64,000 nucleotides of DNA from Streptomyces sp. NBC_00377 (GTDB lineage Bacteria; Actinomycetota; Actinomycetes; Streptomycetales; Streptomycetaceae). Below, one piece after another: positions 10,675-19,564 of this stretch. The notes beneath the pieces were generated by a model that was not told where the DNA came from, made no database searches, and saw only the letters and a program-made list of their open reading frames with translations. Location of the stretch: contig NZ_CP107958.1 of the NCBI RefSeq assembly GCF_036075115.1, forward strand, positions 3,162,001-3,226,000, written 5' to 3'. The position numbers and the translations under genes were made by a program. Positions within the stretch are counted from its first letter, which is position 1. Each line of letters begins with the position of its first letter.

Positions 10675-11694
10675 ATGACCGATGACTGGAAGCGACGTCT
10701 CGACGCCCTCCACGCCGACCTGGTCCGCCGTGACGACCCCGTCGCCTGGGTGACGGAGGCGGACGCCGTCGAGGCCTCGCGCCGCTATCCGCACATCACG
10801 CTGCGCGGGCCCGTCTTCGGTGTGGCCGTGCGGGACCCGGCCGCCGCGGACCCGGGCTGGCGGCTGCTGAAGCCGGTGGTGGACGGGATGCCCCAGCAGG
10901 CCCGCGACGGACTGAACTCGTACCTGTGGTTCAAGGCGAAGGACGGCCCCGACGACCCGGTCGTCCGGCGCGAACTGCTGGCGGCCGTGGCCGTGCTGGA
11001 GCGGGCTCCGGCCGACGAGGTGGAGGCGCTGGGCGTGCGCTACCGGGTGGTGCGCGGCGACGAGTTCGCCCGCACCGGTGACGACGGTCCCGAGCCGCCC
11101 CGCCCCACCGACCTCGAGCCCCCCGACCCGTCATGGGAGGACCCGGTCGCCGTCCCGTCGCCGGACGTGGGCTACCTCCTGGACCCCGACCGGGACGAGG
11201 GCCCGATGGCGGGCGCCCTCCGGCTGGGCCTGCGCGACTTCACGTACACGGGCGCCCGCTTCCCCGCCGACGTGCGCGCGGACTCCGAATGGTCGGCCCG
11301 GACGCACCCCGACGTGGTGCGACTGCCCGTCGGCTTCTCGGTGGCCGAACGCGACGACTCCGGCTGGACGCCGTGCGGGTCCCTGGCGGCGACCCCGCAC
11401 GAGGCCCGCCGCTCGCTGTACGAGGGGATGGCCCGCGTCTGGGCGATGCTCTACCGCTTCGACGAGCGCAAGAAGGTCCTGTACGCGCGGGCGGCGGAGG
11501 CGTTCCGGGCCGCCGGACGGGCCGACGAGGCGAGCGTGGAGGGCCGCCTGTTCCGGATCTGCCGCGTCGAGCGGATGGTCCGGGTGGGTGCCGACGGCCC
11601 CGAGCCGCCCCGCCCGTCGGACATCGACGAGTACGGCCCCATGAAGCTCCATCCGACCCTGCACGAGAACGGCACGGTCCAGTTCGAGGACTGA
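10675..11694 (+). CDS. DUF5954-like hypothetical protein
   Basis: 339 residues, cytosolic, no signal peptide or membrane segment. I recognise it, from memory, as a Streptomyces protein of the DUF5954 type: opening WKRRLDALHADLVRRDDPVAW, and two copies of a GPEPPRPTD/GPEPPRPSD segment (about residues 139 and 307) that bracket the central domain. The duplicated motif suggests an internal repeat. No catalytic signature is visible and no function is assigned. It ends 24 nt before the convergent rhomboid-like gene. Confidence 0.75.
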   Translation: MTDDWKRRLDALHADLVRRDDPVAWVTEADAVEASRRYPHITLRGPVFGVAVRDPAAADPGWRLLKPVVDGMPQQARDGLNSYLWFKAKDGPDDPVVRRELLAAVAVLERAPADEVEALGVRYRVVRGDEFARTGDDGPEPPRPTDLEPPDPSWEDPVAVPSPDVGYLLDPDRDEGPMAGALRLGLRDFTYTGARFPADVRADSEWSARTHPDVVRLPVGFSVAERDDSGWTPCGSLAATPHEARRSLYEGMARVWAMLYRFDERKKVLYARAAEAFRAAGRADEASVEGRLFRICRVERMVRVGADGPEPPRPSDIDEYGPMKLHPTLHENGTVQFED

Positions 11695-11718
11695 CGCCCG
11701 TACGGGACCGCCGGCCCC

Positions 11719-12447
11719 TCAGCGGCCGCCGAACCGCCGGTCCCGCTCCCAGCGCCGGACCCGGGACCAGCCGGCGACGCCTGTCGCCAGCGCGATCAGG
11801 TGCCCCCAGTTCGTCAGCGGGTCGGTGAAGGCGATCAGGTCCTGGAGCAGCATCCCGCCGAAGGCGGCCAGCAGCGGGTACCGCAGCCACGGCCCGAGCA
11901 GGCCCGTCAGGGCGCCGACGCTCGCGGCCACACCGAAGCTGATGCCGTAGTCGAGCCGGTGCAGCGAGCTGTCGGGCAGCCGCCCCACGAGCACCCCCAG
12001 GCCCACCGGCACCTCGGTCGCGAGGGTGGCCAGGACATGCCCGAGGAAGAAGACGACGGCCGTCCGGACGCCGCCGACGCGCCGCTCCAGGGCCGTGAGG
12101 ACGACCAGGAAACCGAGCGTGAACGGGGAGGCGAAGCCACCCGCCACCCACAGCGCGCTGGCCACCAGCACGAGGACCGGCGTCCGCGCCAGATGGGCGA
12201 CGTCCGTGCTGGAGCCCTGGTGCAGGGCATGCACGAGGGAGGCGTCGAGGTGGGCGGTGCCGTACGAGGTGACGGCGAGGACCGCCGCGTACGAGAGGGT
12301 GAAGGGGACGGGGATCCGGTACCGGTGACGGGGGGCCGCCTCGGCGGGCGGCTCGGCGCGCCGCGCGGTGCGCTGGGCCGGGATGCCGTCCAGCAGCCCG
12401 GACACCTCGGGCAAAGGCGGGCTCGGGGGTGCGGCCGTGCGTTCCAC
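11719..12447 (-). CDS. Rhomboid-like integral membrane protein
   Basis: 242 residues with a 45-residue cytosolic Pro/Ala-rich tail and about six hydrophobic helices. The rhomboid pattern is partly kept: a conserved His in VFFLGHVLATLATE, a serine in DYGISFGVAAS where proteases have G-x-S-G, and the late-helix His in NWGHLIALATG. The altered serine loop (GISFG) makes it unclear whether it is a working intramembrane protease or a rhomboid pseudoprotease. The start is GTG 12447 with GGAAGGAG upstream. Divergent from the spermidine-synthase-like gene. Confidence 0.7.
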   Translation of the reverse strand: MERTAAPPSPPLPEVSGLLDGIPAQRTARRAEPPAEAAPRHRYRIPVPFTLSYAAVLAVTSYGTAHLDASLVHALHQGSSTDVAHLARTPVLVLVASALWVAGGFASPFTLGFLVVLTALERRVGGVRTAVVFFLGHVLATLATEVPVGLGVLVGRLPDSSLHRLDYGISFGVAASVGALTGLLGPWLRYPLLAAFGGMLLQDLIAFTDPLTNWGHLIALATGVAGWSRVRRWERDRRFGGR

Positions 12448-12672
12448 CGTGAGGCGCTCCTTCCGTTCCCCCTCACTTTTCGCGCCGGGACTCCGCGCTG
12501 TCTGTGACGGACGCCACGACCGAGCCGATTCACAGGAAGCTCCGAGGGTTCTCCGGGCCCGCTCCTACATGGTGCGAAAGCCCTCCCGGGCCGTTCCGAG
12601 GCGCACGCCCCCGGCATCCGACACACACGGAATTCCCTCAACGAACCGTCAGGGAAATGCCAGGATGGGACG

Positions 12673-13359
12673 ATGTCCCTCCCGTTCGACATCCCCGACG
12701 CACCCGAGGTCCTGGACCGTCGCGAAGGCCCCTACGGCGAGGTCGTCCTGCGCAGGCACGGGGAGTTGCTCCAGATCATCGCCAACGGCTGCTTCCTGAT
12801 GGACACCTCGGACGGCCGTTCGGAACGGCTGCTGGTCGACGCCGCGCTGTCCGCGCTGGCCGGCCACCCCTCGCCCCGCCTGCTGATCGGCGGCCTCGGC
12901 GTCGGCTTCTCCCTGGCGCACGCCGCCGCCGATCCCCGGTGGGGCGGCATCACGGTCGTGGAGCGCGAGCGCGCCGTCATCGACTGGCATCTCGACGGCC
13001 CGCTGGCCGCGCTGTCGGGGGCCGCACTCGCCGACCCGCGGTCGAAGATCGTCGAAGCGGATCTGCTCGATTACGTCAACGAGACATGCGACACATTCGA
13101 CGCGGTATGCCTCGACATCGACAACGGGCCCGACTGGACCGTCACCGAGGGCAACGACAGCCTCTATTCCGAGGCCGGACTCGCGGGCTGCGCGCGGGTG
13201 TTGAGACCCGGTGGGGTACTGGCCGTATGGTCTGCCCGCCCCTCTCCGGAATTCGAGGGAACCATGGGGAATGCCGGGTTCCAGCAGGTGCGTACCGAAG
13301 AGATCCCGGTTGCCCGAGGCGTGCCGGACGTCGTGCACCTCGCCGTCCGACCTGGATAG
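12673..13359 (+). CDS. Spermidine/spermine synthase-fold protein
   Basis: 228 residues with a Rossmann methyltransferase-like fold of the spermidine synthase group. The nucleotide loop LLIGGLGVGFSL is near residue 75 and the acidic residue after strand 2 lies in ITVVERERAVIDWH. DAVCLDIDNGPDW follows, then LRPGGVLAVWSARPSPEF. Polyamine synthases transfer an aminopropyl group from decarboxylated SAM, but the classical active-site tyrosine/aspartate set is not clearly kept, so the substrate may differ. Monocistronic by spacing; 122 nt precede the two-component genes. Confidence 0.75.
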   Translation: MSLPFDIPDAPEVLDRREGPYGEVVLRRHGELLQIIANGCFLMDTSDGRSERLLVDAALSALAGHPSPRLLIGGLGVGFSLAHAAADPRWGGITVVERERAVIDWHLDGPLAALSGAALADPRSKIVEADLLDYVNETCDTFDAVCLDIDNGPDWTVTEGNDSLYSEAGLAGCARVLRPGGVLAVWSARPSPEFEGTMGNAGFQQVRTEEIPVARGVPDVVHLAVRPG

Positions 13360-13481
13360 CAAAGCCGTGGTGACTCCCCGTACGCTGCACCCCTGACGCC
13401 GATCATTTACGCGTCAACCGCAGTCATGCGCAGACATGGGATCACCCCACTGGTTCCGGAAAGCACACTCAGGGGCGGGCG

Positions 13482-14222
13482 ATGGAGCAGACACACACCG
13501 CACACAACACCACGGCGACAGCCACGCCGGGCGCGCAGCGGCGCGTTCTGGTGGTCGAGGACGACGCGACGATCGTCGACGCCATCGCGGCCCGCCTGCG
13601 CGCCGAGGGATTCCTCGTGCAAACAGCGGGCGACGGCCCGGCGGCCGTCGACACGGCGGAGGCCTGGCAGCCCGACCTGCTGATCCTCGACATCATGCTG
13701 CCCGGCTTCGACGGTCTGGAGGTCTGCCGTCGTGTGCAGGCGTCCCGCCCGGTGCCGGTGATGATGCTCACGGCGCGCGACGACGAGACCGACATGCTGG
13801 TCGGGCTCGGCGTGGGCGCCGACGACTACATGACCAAGCCGTTCTCGATGCGGGAGCTGGCGGCACGCGTGCACGTGCTGCTGCGCCGGGTGGAGCGGGC
13901 CGCGATCGCGGCGACCACGCCGCGCAGCGGGATCCTGCGGCTCGGCGAGCTGGAGATCGACCACGCGCAGCGCCGGGTGCGGGTGCGCTCGGAGGACGTG
14001 CACCTCACGCCCACCGAGTTCGACCTGCTGGTCTGCCTGGCGAACACCCCGCGCGCGGTGCTCTCCCGGGAACAGCTCCTCGCGGAGGTCTGGGACTGGG
14101 CGGACGCCTCCGGCACCCGTACCGTCGACAGCCACATCAAGGCGCTGCGACGCAAGATCGGCGCCGAGCGGATCCGCACCGTGCACGGTGTGGGCTACGC
14201 ACTGGAGACCCCCACGCCATGA
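13482..14222 (+). CDS. OmpR/PhoB-family response regulator
   Basis: 246 residues. The receiver domain spans about 21-135: acidic pair in VVEDDATI, phospho-acceptor Asp in LLILDIMLPGFDG near residue 69, Thr in MLTARDDE and Lys in DYMTKPFSM. The C-terminal winged helix (about 145-243) has LTPTEFDLLVCLANTP and RTVDSHIKALRRKIG. The 20-residue Thr/Ala-rich N-tail is atypical. It overlaps the downstream kinase by ATGA, so the two are translationally coupled and form a cognate pair. I recall a matching pair next to kgd in S. coelicolor. The signal is unknown. Confidence 0.95.
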   Translation: MEQTHTAHNTTATATPGAQRRVLVVEDDATIVDAIAARLRAEGFLVQTAGDGPAAVDTAEAWQPDLLILDIMLPGFDGLEVCRRVQASRPVPVMMLTARDDETDMLVGLGVGADDYMTKPFSMRELAARVHVLLRRVERAAIAATTPRSGILRLGELEIDHAQRRVRVRSEDVHLTPTEFDLLVCLANTPRAVLSREQLLAEVWDWADASGTRTVDSHIKALRRKIGAERIRTVHGVGYALETPTP

Positions 14223-15322
14223 GCGCAGGGCCGGACGGACCGAGAAGCCCCGGGGAGCCCTGGGGGCGCGTACGCCCGTTCTCGATCAAGACCAAGCTGG
14301 GTGCGCTGGTCGTCATCTCGGTGCTGATCACCACCGGTCTGTCGATGATCGCGGTGCACACCAAGACGGAGCTGCGCTTCATCACGGTGTTCTCGATGAT
14401 CGCCACACTGCTGATCACGCAGTTCGTGGCGCATTCGCTCACCGCGCCGCTGGGCGAGATGAACACCGTGGCCCGGTCCATCTCGCACGGTGACTACACC
14501 CGCCGGGTGAGTGAGAACCGCGGAGACGAGCTGGGCGACCTGGCCCAGACGATCAACGTCATGGCGGACGAGCTGGAGGCCCAGGACCGCCAGCGCAAGG
14601 AGCTGGTGGCCAACGTCTCGCACGAGCTGCGCACACCCATCGCGGGTCTGCGGGCCGTCCTGGAGAACGTGGTCGACGGCATCGCCGAGGCGGACACCGA
14701 GACGATGCGCACCGCCCTCAAGCAGACCGAGCGGCTGGGGCGGCTGGTGGAGACGCTGCTCGACCTGTCCCGCCTCGACAACGGCGTCGTCCCCCTGCGC
14801 AAACGGCGCTTCGAGGTGTGGCCCTATCTGTCCGGGGTGCTGAAGGAGGCCAACATGGTCGCCTCGGCGCGCGCCACGATGGGCTCGGGCGGCAACCACA
14901 CGCGCACGGACGTCCATCTGCACCTGGACGTGTCCCCACCGGAGCTGACCGCGCACGCGGACCCGGAGCGCATCCACCAGGTCGTCGCGAACCTGATCGA
15001 CAACGCGGTCAAGCACAGCCCGCCGCACGGACGGGTGACGGTGAAGGCGCGGCGCGGCCCGCTGCCGGAGTCGCTGGAGCTCGAGGTCCTGGACGAGGGA
15101 CCCGGCATTCCGCGGTCGGAGTGGCGCCGCGTGTTCGAGCGGTTCAACCGGGGGGCCGTCCGCCGGCCGCACGGCCCGGGCAGCGACGGCGGCACCGGAC
15201 TGGGGCTCGCGATCGCCCGTTGGGCGGTCGATCTTCACGGCGGCCGGATCGGAGTGGCCGAATCCGAGCGGGGTTGCCGGATTCTTGTCACTCTTCCGGG
15301 AGAGGCTTCCGTCTCAAGTTGA
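14219..15322 (+). CDS. Sensor histidine kinase
   Basis: 367 residues. Two adjacent membrane helices (LGALVVISVLITTGLSMIAV and ITVFSMIATLLITQFVAHS) leave only a very short extracytoplasmic loop. HAMP follows, then HisKA with the phosphorylatable His in NVSHELRTPIAGLRA near residue 139, and HATPase with N-box NLIDNAVKHSPP, G1 DEGPGIP and G2 GGTGLGLAIA. The near absence of a periplasmic domain suggests sensing in the membrane or through a partner protein. Start ATG overlaps the regulator stop codon. Partner of the response regulator at 13482. Confidence 0.95.
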   Translation: MSAGPDGPRSPGEPWGRVRPFSIKTKLGALVVISVLITTGLSMIAVHTKTELRFITVFSMIATLLITQFVAHSLTAPLGEMNTVARSISHGDYTRRVSENRGDELGDLAQTINVMADELEAQDRQRKELVANVSHELRTPIAGLRAVLENVVDGIAEADTETMRTALKQTERLGRLVETLLDLSRLDNGVVPLRKRRFEVWPYLSGVLKEANMVASARATMGSGGNHTRTDVHLHLDVSPPELTAHADPERIHQVVANLIDNAVKHSPPHGRVTVKARRGPLPESLELEVLDEGPGIPRSEWRRVFERFNRGAVRRPHGPGSDGGTGLGLAIARWAVDLHGGRIGVAESERGCRILVTLPGEASVSS

Positions 15323-15624
15323 CGTAAAGTTCGAACCGGAGCCACAAGATCCACCGGCGTCGGCGCAGCCCGACACGTGTGATCAGGCAGCGGACCGTCC
15401 CAGGTCGGCAAGGGGTCCGCACGCTCGGCGTGCGCGACATGCATCAACACACCCTCAAGACGCGCAACCGCGCTTGTTTCCCGCCATTTACAGCCGCGAA
15501 ACGCGCTTTCCGATGTGACTTACACGACCTTGGACCGGCCCGGCCTGACCTTCCCCCTCCAGGGGGCGTAGCCTTTATTCCCGCTGTCCATCACCTTGTG
15601 AAGCGGAAGAGGGCGGTTGCCGCC
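15323..15624. other. Intergenic region upstream of kgd
   Basis: A 302-nt spacer between the kinase stop and the kgd start. It holds one modest 7-bp hairpin (CGCACGC/GCGTGCG, 15418-15434) that may be a kinase terminator, and presumably the kgd promoter, which I could not define. No credible small gene. Confidence 0.35.
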
Positions 15625-18600
15625 GTGTCGCCACAGTCCCCCAGTAACGCATCGAGCATCTCGACCGACGCAGACCAAGCGGGCAAGAATCCCGCGGCCG
15701 CGTTCGGACCGAACGAGTGGCTCGTCGACGAGATCTATCAGCAGTACCTCCAGGACCCGAACTCGGTAGACCGTGCCTGGTGGGACTTCTTCGCCGACTA
15801 CAAGCCGGGGGCGGCCACGCCCTCGGCTCCGGCGGGTACTGCGGCCGCGGGGGCCGCAGCGACCACCAGCACACCTCCTGCGCCCGCCGCCCCGGCCCAG
15901 GCGGCACCCGCCGCCCCGGCTCCGGCTGCTCCGGCTCCCGCGCCGGCCGCCGCCCCGAAGCCCGCGGCCGCCGCCCCGGCTCCGGCCAAGGCGGCTCCGG
16001 CGGCCAAGCCGGCCGCCGCGAAGCCCGCGCCCGCCGCGGCTGCGCCCGCGGAGGGTCCCGAGTTCGTGACGCTGCGCGGCCCGGCCGCCGCGGTCGCCAA
16101 GAACATGAACGCCTCGCTGGAGCTGCCCACGGCCACGTCCGTGCGCGCGGTCCCGGTGAAGCTGCTGTTCGACAACCGCATCGTCATCAACAACCACCTC
16201 AAGCGCGCCCGGGGCGGGAAGATCTCCTTCACGCACCTGATCGGCTTCGCGATGGTGCAGGCCATCAAGGCCATGCCGTCGATGAACTGGCACTACGCGG
16301 AGAAGGACGGGAAGCCCACCCTCGTCAAGCCGCCGCACGTCAACTTCGGCCTGGCCATCGACCTGGTGAAGCCCAACGGCGACCGCCAGCTCGTCGTCGC
16401 CGGCATCAAGAAGGCCGAGACGCTGAACTTCTTCGAGTTCTGGCAGGCCTACGAGGACATCGTCCGCCGCGCCCGCGACGGCAAGCTGACGATGGACGAC
16501 TTCACCGGTGTGACCGTCTCCCTGACCAACCCCGGCGGCCTCGGCACCGTGCACTCCGTGCCGCGTCTGATGCCCGGCCAGTCGGTCATCATGGGCGTCG
16601 GCTCGATGGACTACCCGGCGGAGTTCCAGGGCACGAGCCAGGACACCCTGAACAAGCTCGGCATCTCGAAGGTCATGACGCTCACGTCGACCTATGACCA
16701 CCGGGTCATCCAGGGCGCCGCCTCCGGCGAGTTCCTCCGCGTCGTCGCCAACTTCCTCCTCGGGGAGAACGGCTTCTACGACGAGATCTTCGAGGCGCTG
16801 CGCATCCCCTACGAGCCGGTCCGCTGGCTCAAGGACATCGACGCCAGCCACGACGACGACGTCACCAAGGCCGCGCGGGTCTTCGAGCTGATCCACTCCT
16901 ACCGGGTCCGCGGCCACGTCATGGCCGACACCGACCCGCTGGAGTACCGCCAGCGCAAGCACCCCGACCTGGACATCACCGAGCACGGCCTCACCCTGTG
17001 GGACCTGGAGCGCGAGTTCGCCGTCGGCGGCTTCGCGGGCAAGTCCCTGATGAAGCTGCGCGACATCCTCGGCGTGCTGCGCGACTCGTACTGCCGCACC
17101 ACCGGCGTCGAGTTCATGCACATCCAGGACCCGAAGCAGCGCCGCTGGATCCAGGACCGCATCGAGCGCGCGCACAGCAAGCCGGAGCGCGAGGAGCAGC
17201 TGCGCATCCTGCGCCGGCTGAACGCCGCCGAGGCCTTCGAGACCTTCCTCCAGACCAAGTACGTCGGCCAGAAGCGCTTCTCCCTGGAGGGCGGCGAGTC
17301 CGTCATCCCGCTGCTGGACGCGGTCATCGACAGCGCCGCCGAGTCGCGCCTGGACGAGGTCGTCATCGGCATGGCCCACCGCGGCCGCCTGAACGTCCTG
17401 GCGAACATCGTCGGCAAGTCGTACGCGCAGATCTTCCGCGAGTTCGAGGGCAACCTCGACCCGAAGTCGATGCACGGCTCCGGCGACGTGAAGTACCACC
17501 TGGGCGCCGAGGGCACCTTCACCGGCCTGGACGGCGAGCAGATCAAGGTCTCGCTGGCCGCGAACCCGTCCCACCTGGAGACGGTCGACCCGGTCATCGA
17601 GGGCATCGCCCGTGCCAAGCAGGACATCATCAACAAGGGCGGCACGGACTTCACGGTCCTGCCCGTCGCCCTGCACGGCGACGCGGCCTTCGCGGGCCAG
17701 GGCGTGGTGGCCGAGACCCTGAACATGTCGCAGCTGCGCGGCTACCGCACCGGCGGCACGGTCCACATCGTCATCAACAACCAGGTCGGCTTCACCGCCG
17801 CCCCGGAGTCCTCCCGCTCGTCGATGTACGCCACGGACGTGGCGCGCATGATCGAGGCCCCGATCTTCCATGTGAACGGCGACGACCCGGAGGCCGTGGT
17901 CCGCGTCGCGCGGCTGGCCTTCGAGTTCCGCCAGGCGTTCAACAAGGACGTGGTGATCGACCTCATCTGCTACCGCCGCCGCGGTCACAACGAGTCGGAC
18001 AACCCGGCCTTCACCCAGCCGCTGATGTACGACCTGATCGACAAGAAGCGCTCGGTGCGCAAGCTCTACACCGAGTCCCTCATCGGTCGCGGCGACATCA
18101 CCCTGGAAGAGGCCGAGCAGGCACTCCAGGACTACCAGGGCCAGCTGGAGAAGGTCTTCACGGAGGTCCGCGAGGCCGTCACCGCCCAGCCGAGCACGGG
18201 CTCCGAGTCGGACCCGCAGGCGGAGTTCCCGGTCGCCGTGAACACCGCGATCTCCACGGAGGTCGTCAAGCGGATCGCCGAGTCCCAGGTCAACATCCCC
18301 GACTCCTTCCACGTCCACCCGCGTCTGCTGCCGCAGCTCCAGCGCCGGGCGTCGATGGTCGAGGACGGCACGATCGACTGGGGCATGGGCGAAACGCTGG
18401 CCGTGGGCTCCCTCCTCCTGGAGGGCACCCCCGTCCGGCTGTCCGGCCAGGACTCCCAGCGGGGCACCTTCGGCCAGCGTCACGCGGTCCTCATCGACCG
18501 CGAGACGGGTGAGGAGCACACCCCGCTCCAGTACCTCGCCGAGGAGCAGGCGCGCTACAACGTCTACAACTCGCTGCTGTCCGAGTACGCGGTCATGGGC

Positions 18601-19422
18601 TTCGAGTACGGCTACTCGCTGGCCCGCCCCGACGCGCTCGTGATGTGGGAGGCGCAGTTCGGCGACTTCGTCAACGGCGCGCAGACGGTGGTCGACGAGT
18701 ACATCTCGGCGGCCGAGCAGAAGTGGGGCCAGACGAGCGGTGTGACGCTCCTGCTCCCCCACGGCTACGAGGGCCAGGGCCCGGACCACTCCTCGGCCCG
18801 TGTCGAGCGCTTCCTCCAGCTCTGCGCCCAGAACAACATGACGGTGGCCATGCCCACGCTGCCGTCGAACTACTTCCACCTCCTGCGGTGGCAGGTGCAC
18901 AACCCGCACCACAAGCCGCTGGTCGTCTTCACCCCGAAGTCGATGCTGCGTCTCAAGGCCGCCGCGTCGAAGGCGGAGGAGTTCACGACCGGTCAGTTCC
19001 GCCCGGTCATCGGCGACGCCTCGGTCGAGCCGAAAGCGGTCAAGAAGGTCGTCTTCTGCACCGGCAAGGTGTACTACGACCTCGAGTCCGAGCGGCAGAA
19101 GCGCGGGATCACCGACACGGCGATCATCCGCCTCGAGCGGCTGTACCCGCTGCCGGGCGCCGAGGTCCAGGCCGAGGTCAACAAGTACCCGAACGCCGAG
19201 AAGTACCTGTGGGTCCAGGAGGAGCCGGCCAACCAGGGTGCCTGGCCGTTCATCGCCCTGAACCTGATCGACCACCTGGACCTGGCGGTCGGCGCCGACA
19301 TCCCGCACGGCGAGCGTCTGCGGCGCATCTCGCGCCCGCACGGCTCGTCACCGGCGGTCGGCTCCGCCAAGCGTCACCAGGCGGAGCAGGAGCAGCTGGT
19401 GCGTGAGGTGTTCGAGGCCTGA
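15625..19422 (+). CDS. kgd: Multifunctional 2-oxoglutarate dehydrogenase E1 / E2-like (Kgd-type)
   Basis: 1265 residues, the actinobacterial fusion architecture of Mycobacterium Kgd and Corynebacterium OdhA. A short N-terminal E1 helix ([17 protein letters not shown]) is followed by a long Ala/Pro linker (about residues 55-140) and an E2 acyltransferase-like domain ending in [15 protein letters not shown] near 358. The thiamine-diphosphate E1 module then begins, with [12 protein letters not shown] near 590 and [13 protein letters not shown] near 685. It catalyses decarboxylation and succinyl transfer in the TCA cycle with shared AceE/Lpd partners. Start is GTG 15625; GGAAGAGGG lies 12 nt upstream. 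In this lineage GarA-type FHA proteins inhibit the enzyme. Confidence 0.95.
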   Translation: MSPQSPSNASSISTDADQAGKNPAAAFGPNEWLVDEIYQQYLQDPNSVDRAWWDFFADYKPGAATPSAPAGTAAAGAAATTSTPPAPAAPAQAAPAAPAPAAPAPAPAAAPKPAAAAPAPAKAAPAAKPAAAKPAPAAAAPAEGPEFVTLRGPAAAVAKNMNASLELPTATSVRAVPVKLLFDNRIVINNHLKRARGGKISFTHLIGFAMVQAIKAMPSMNWHYAEKDGKPTLVKPPHVNFGLAIDLVKPNGDRQLVVAGIKKAETLNFFEFWQAYEDIVRRARDGKLTMDDFTGVTVSLTNPGGLGTVHSVPRLMPGQSVIMGVGSMDYPAEFQGTSQDTLNKLGISKVMTLTSTYDHRVIQGAASGEFLRVVANFLLGENGFYDEIFEALRIPYEPVRWLKDIDASHDDDVTKAARVFELIHSYRVRGHVMADTDPLEYRQRKHPDLDITEHGLTLWDLEREFAVGGFAGKSLMKLRDILGVLRDSYCRTTGVEFMHIQDPKQRRWIQDRIERAHSKPEREEQLRILRRLNAAEAFETFLQTKYVGQKRFSLEGGESVIPLLDAVIDSAAESRLDEVVIGMAHRGRLNVLANIVGKSYAQIFREFEGNLDPKSMHGSGDVKYHLGAEGTFTGLDGEQIKVSLAANPSHLETVDPVIEGIARAKQDIINKGGTDFTVLPVALHGDAAFAGQGVVAETLNMSQLRGYRTGGTVHIVINNQVGFTAAPESSRSSMYATDVARMIEAPIFHVNGDDPEAVVRVARLAFEFRQAFNKDVVIDLICYRRRGHNESDNPAFTQPLMYDLIDKKRSVRKLYTESLIGRGDITLEEAEQALQDYQGQLEKVFTEVREAVTAQPSTGSESDPQAEFPVAVNTAISTEVVKRIAESQVNIPDSFHVHPRLLPQLQRRASMVEDGTIDWGMGETLAVGSLLLEGTPVRLSGQDSQRGTFGQRHAVLIDRETGEEHTPLQYLAEEQARYNVYNSLLSEYAVMGFEYGYSLARPDALVMWEAQFGDFVNGAQTVVDEYISAAEQKWGQTSGVTLLLPHGYEGQGPDHSSARVERFLQLCAQNNMTVAMPTLPSNYFHLLRWQVHNPHHKPLVVFTPKSMLRLKAAASKAEEFTTGQFRPVIGDASVEPKAVKKVVFCTGKVYYDLESERQKRGITDTAIIRLERLYPLPGAEVQAEVNKYPNAEKYLWVQEEPANQGAWPFIALNLIDHLDLAVGADIPHGERLRRISRPHGSSPAVGSAKRHQAEQEQLVREVFEA

Positions 19423-19450
19423 GCTTTCGGCCCTCGAGAGCCCGCTTCAC

Positions 19451-19495
19451 GGTGAAGGGCCCGCCCCCGGAGATTTCGGGGACGGGCCCTTCACC
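19451..19495. terminator. Bidirectional terminator between kgd and fxsT
   Basis: GGTGAAGGGCCCG at 19451-19463 pairs perfectly with CGGGCCCTTCACC at 19483-19495. The loop itself can pair further. It sits 29 nt past the kgd stop and before the convergent fxsT stop, so it can serve both transcripts. Confidence 0.75.
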
Positions 19496-19564
19496 CGTGT
19501 TCCGGGTTCGCCGTGTTCACCGTGGCAGGTGCCGCGGGGCGGGGCCCCGCGGCACCGGACGCCC

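Noticed and set aside
15520..19341. A 1273-codon minus-strand frame opposite kgd
   Set aside because: Strictly antisense to a conserved enzyme; no domain resemblance.
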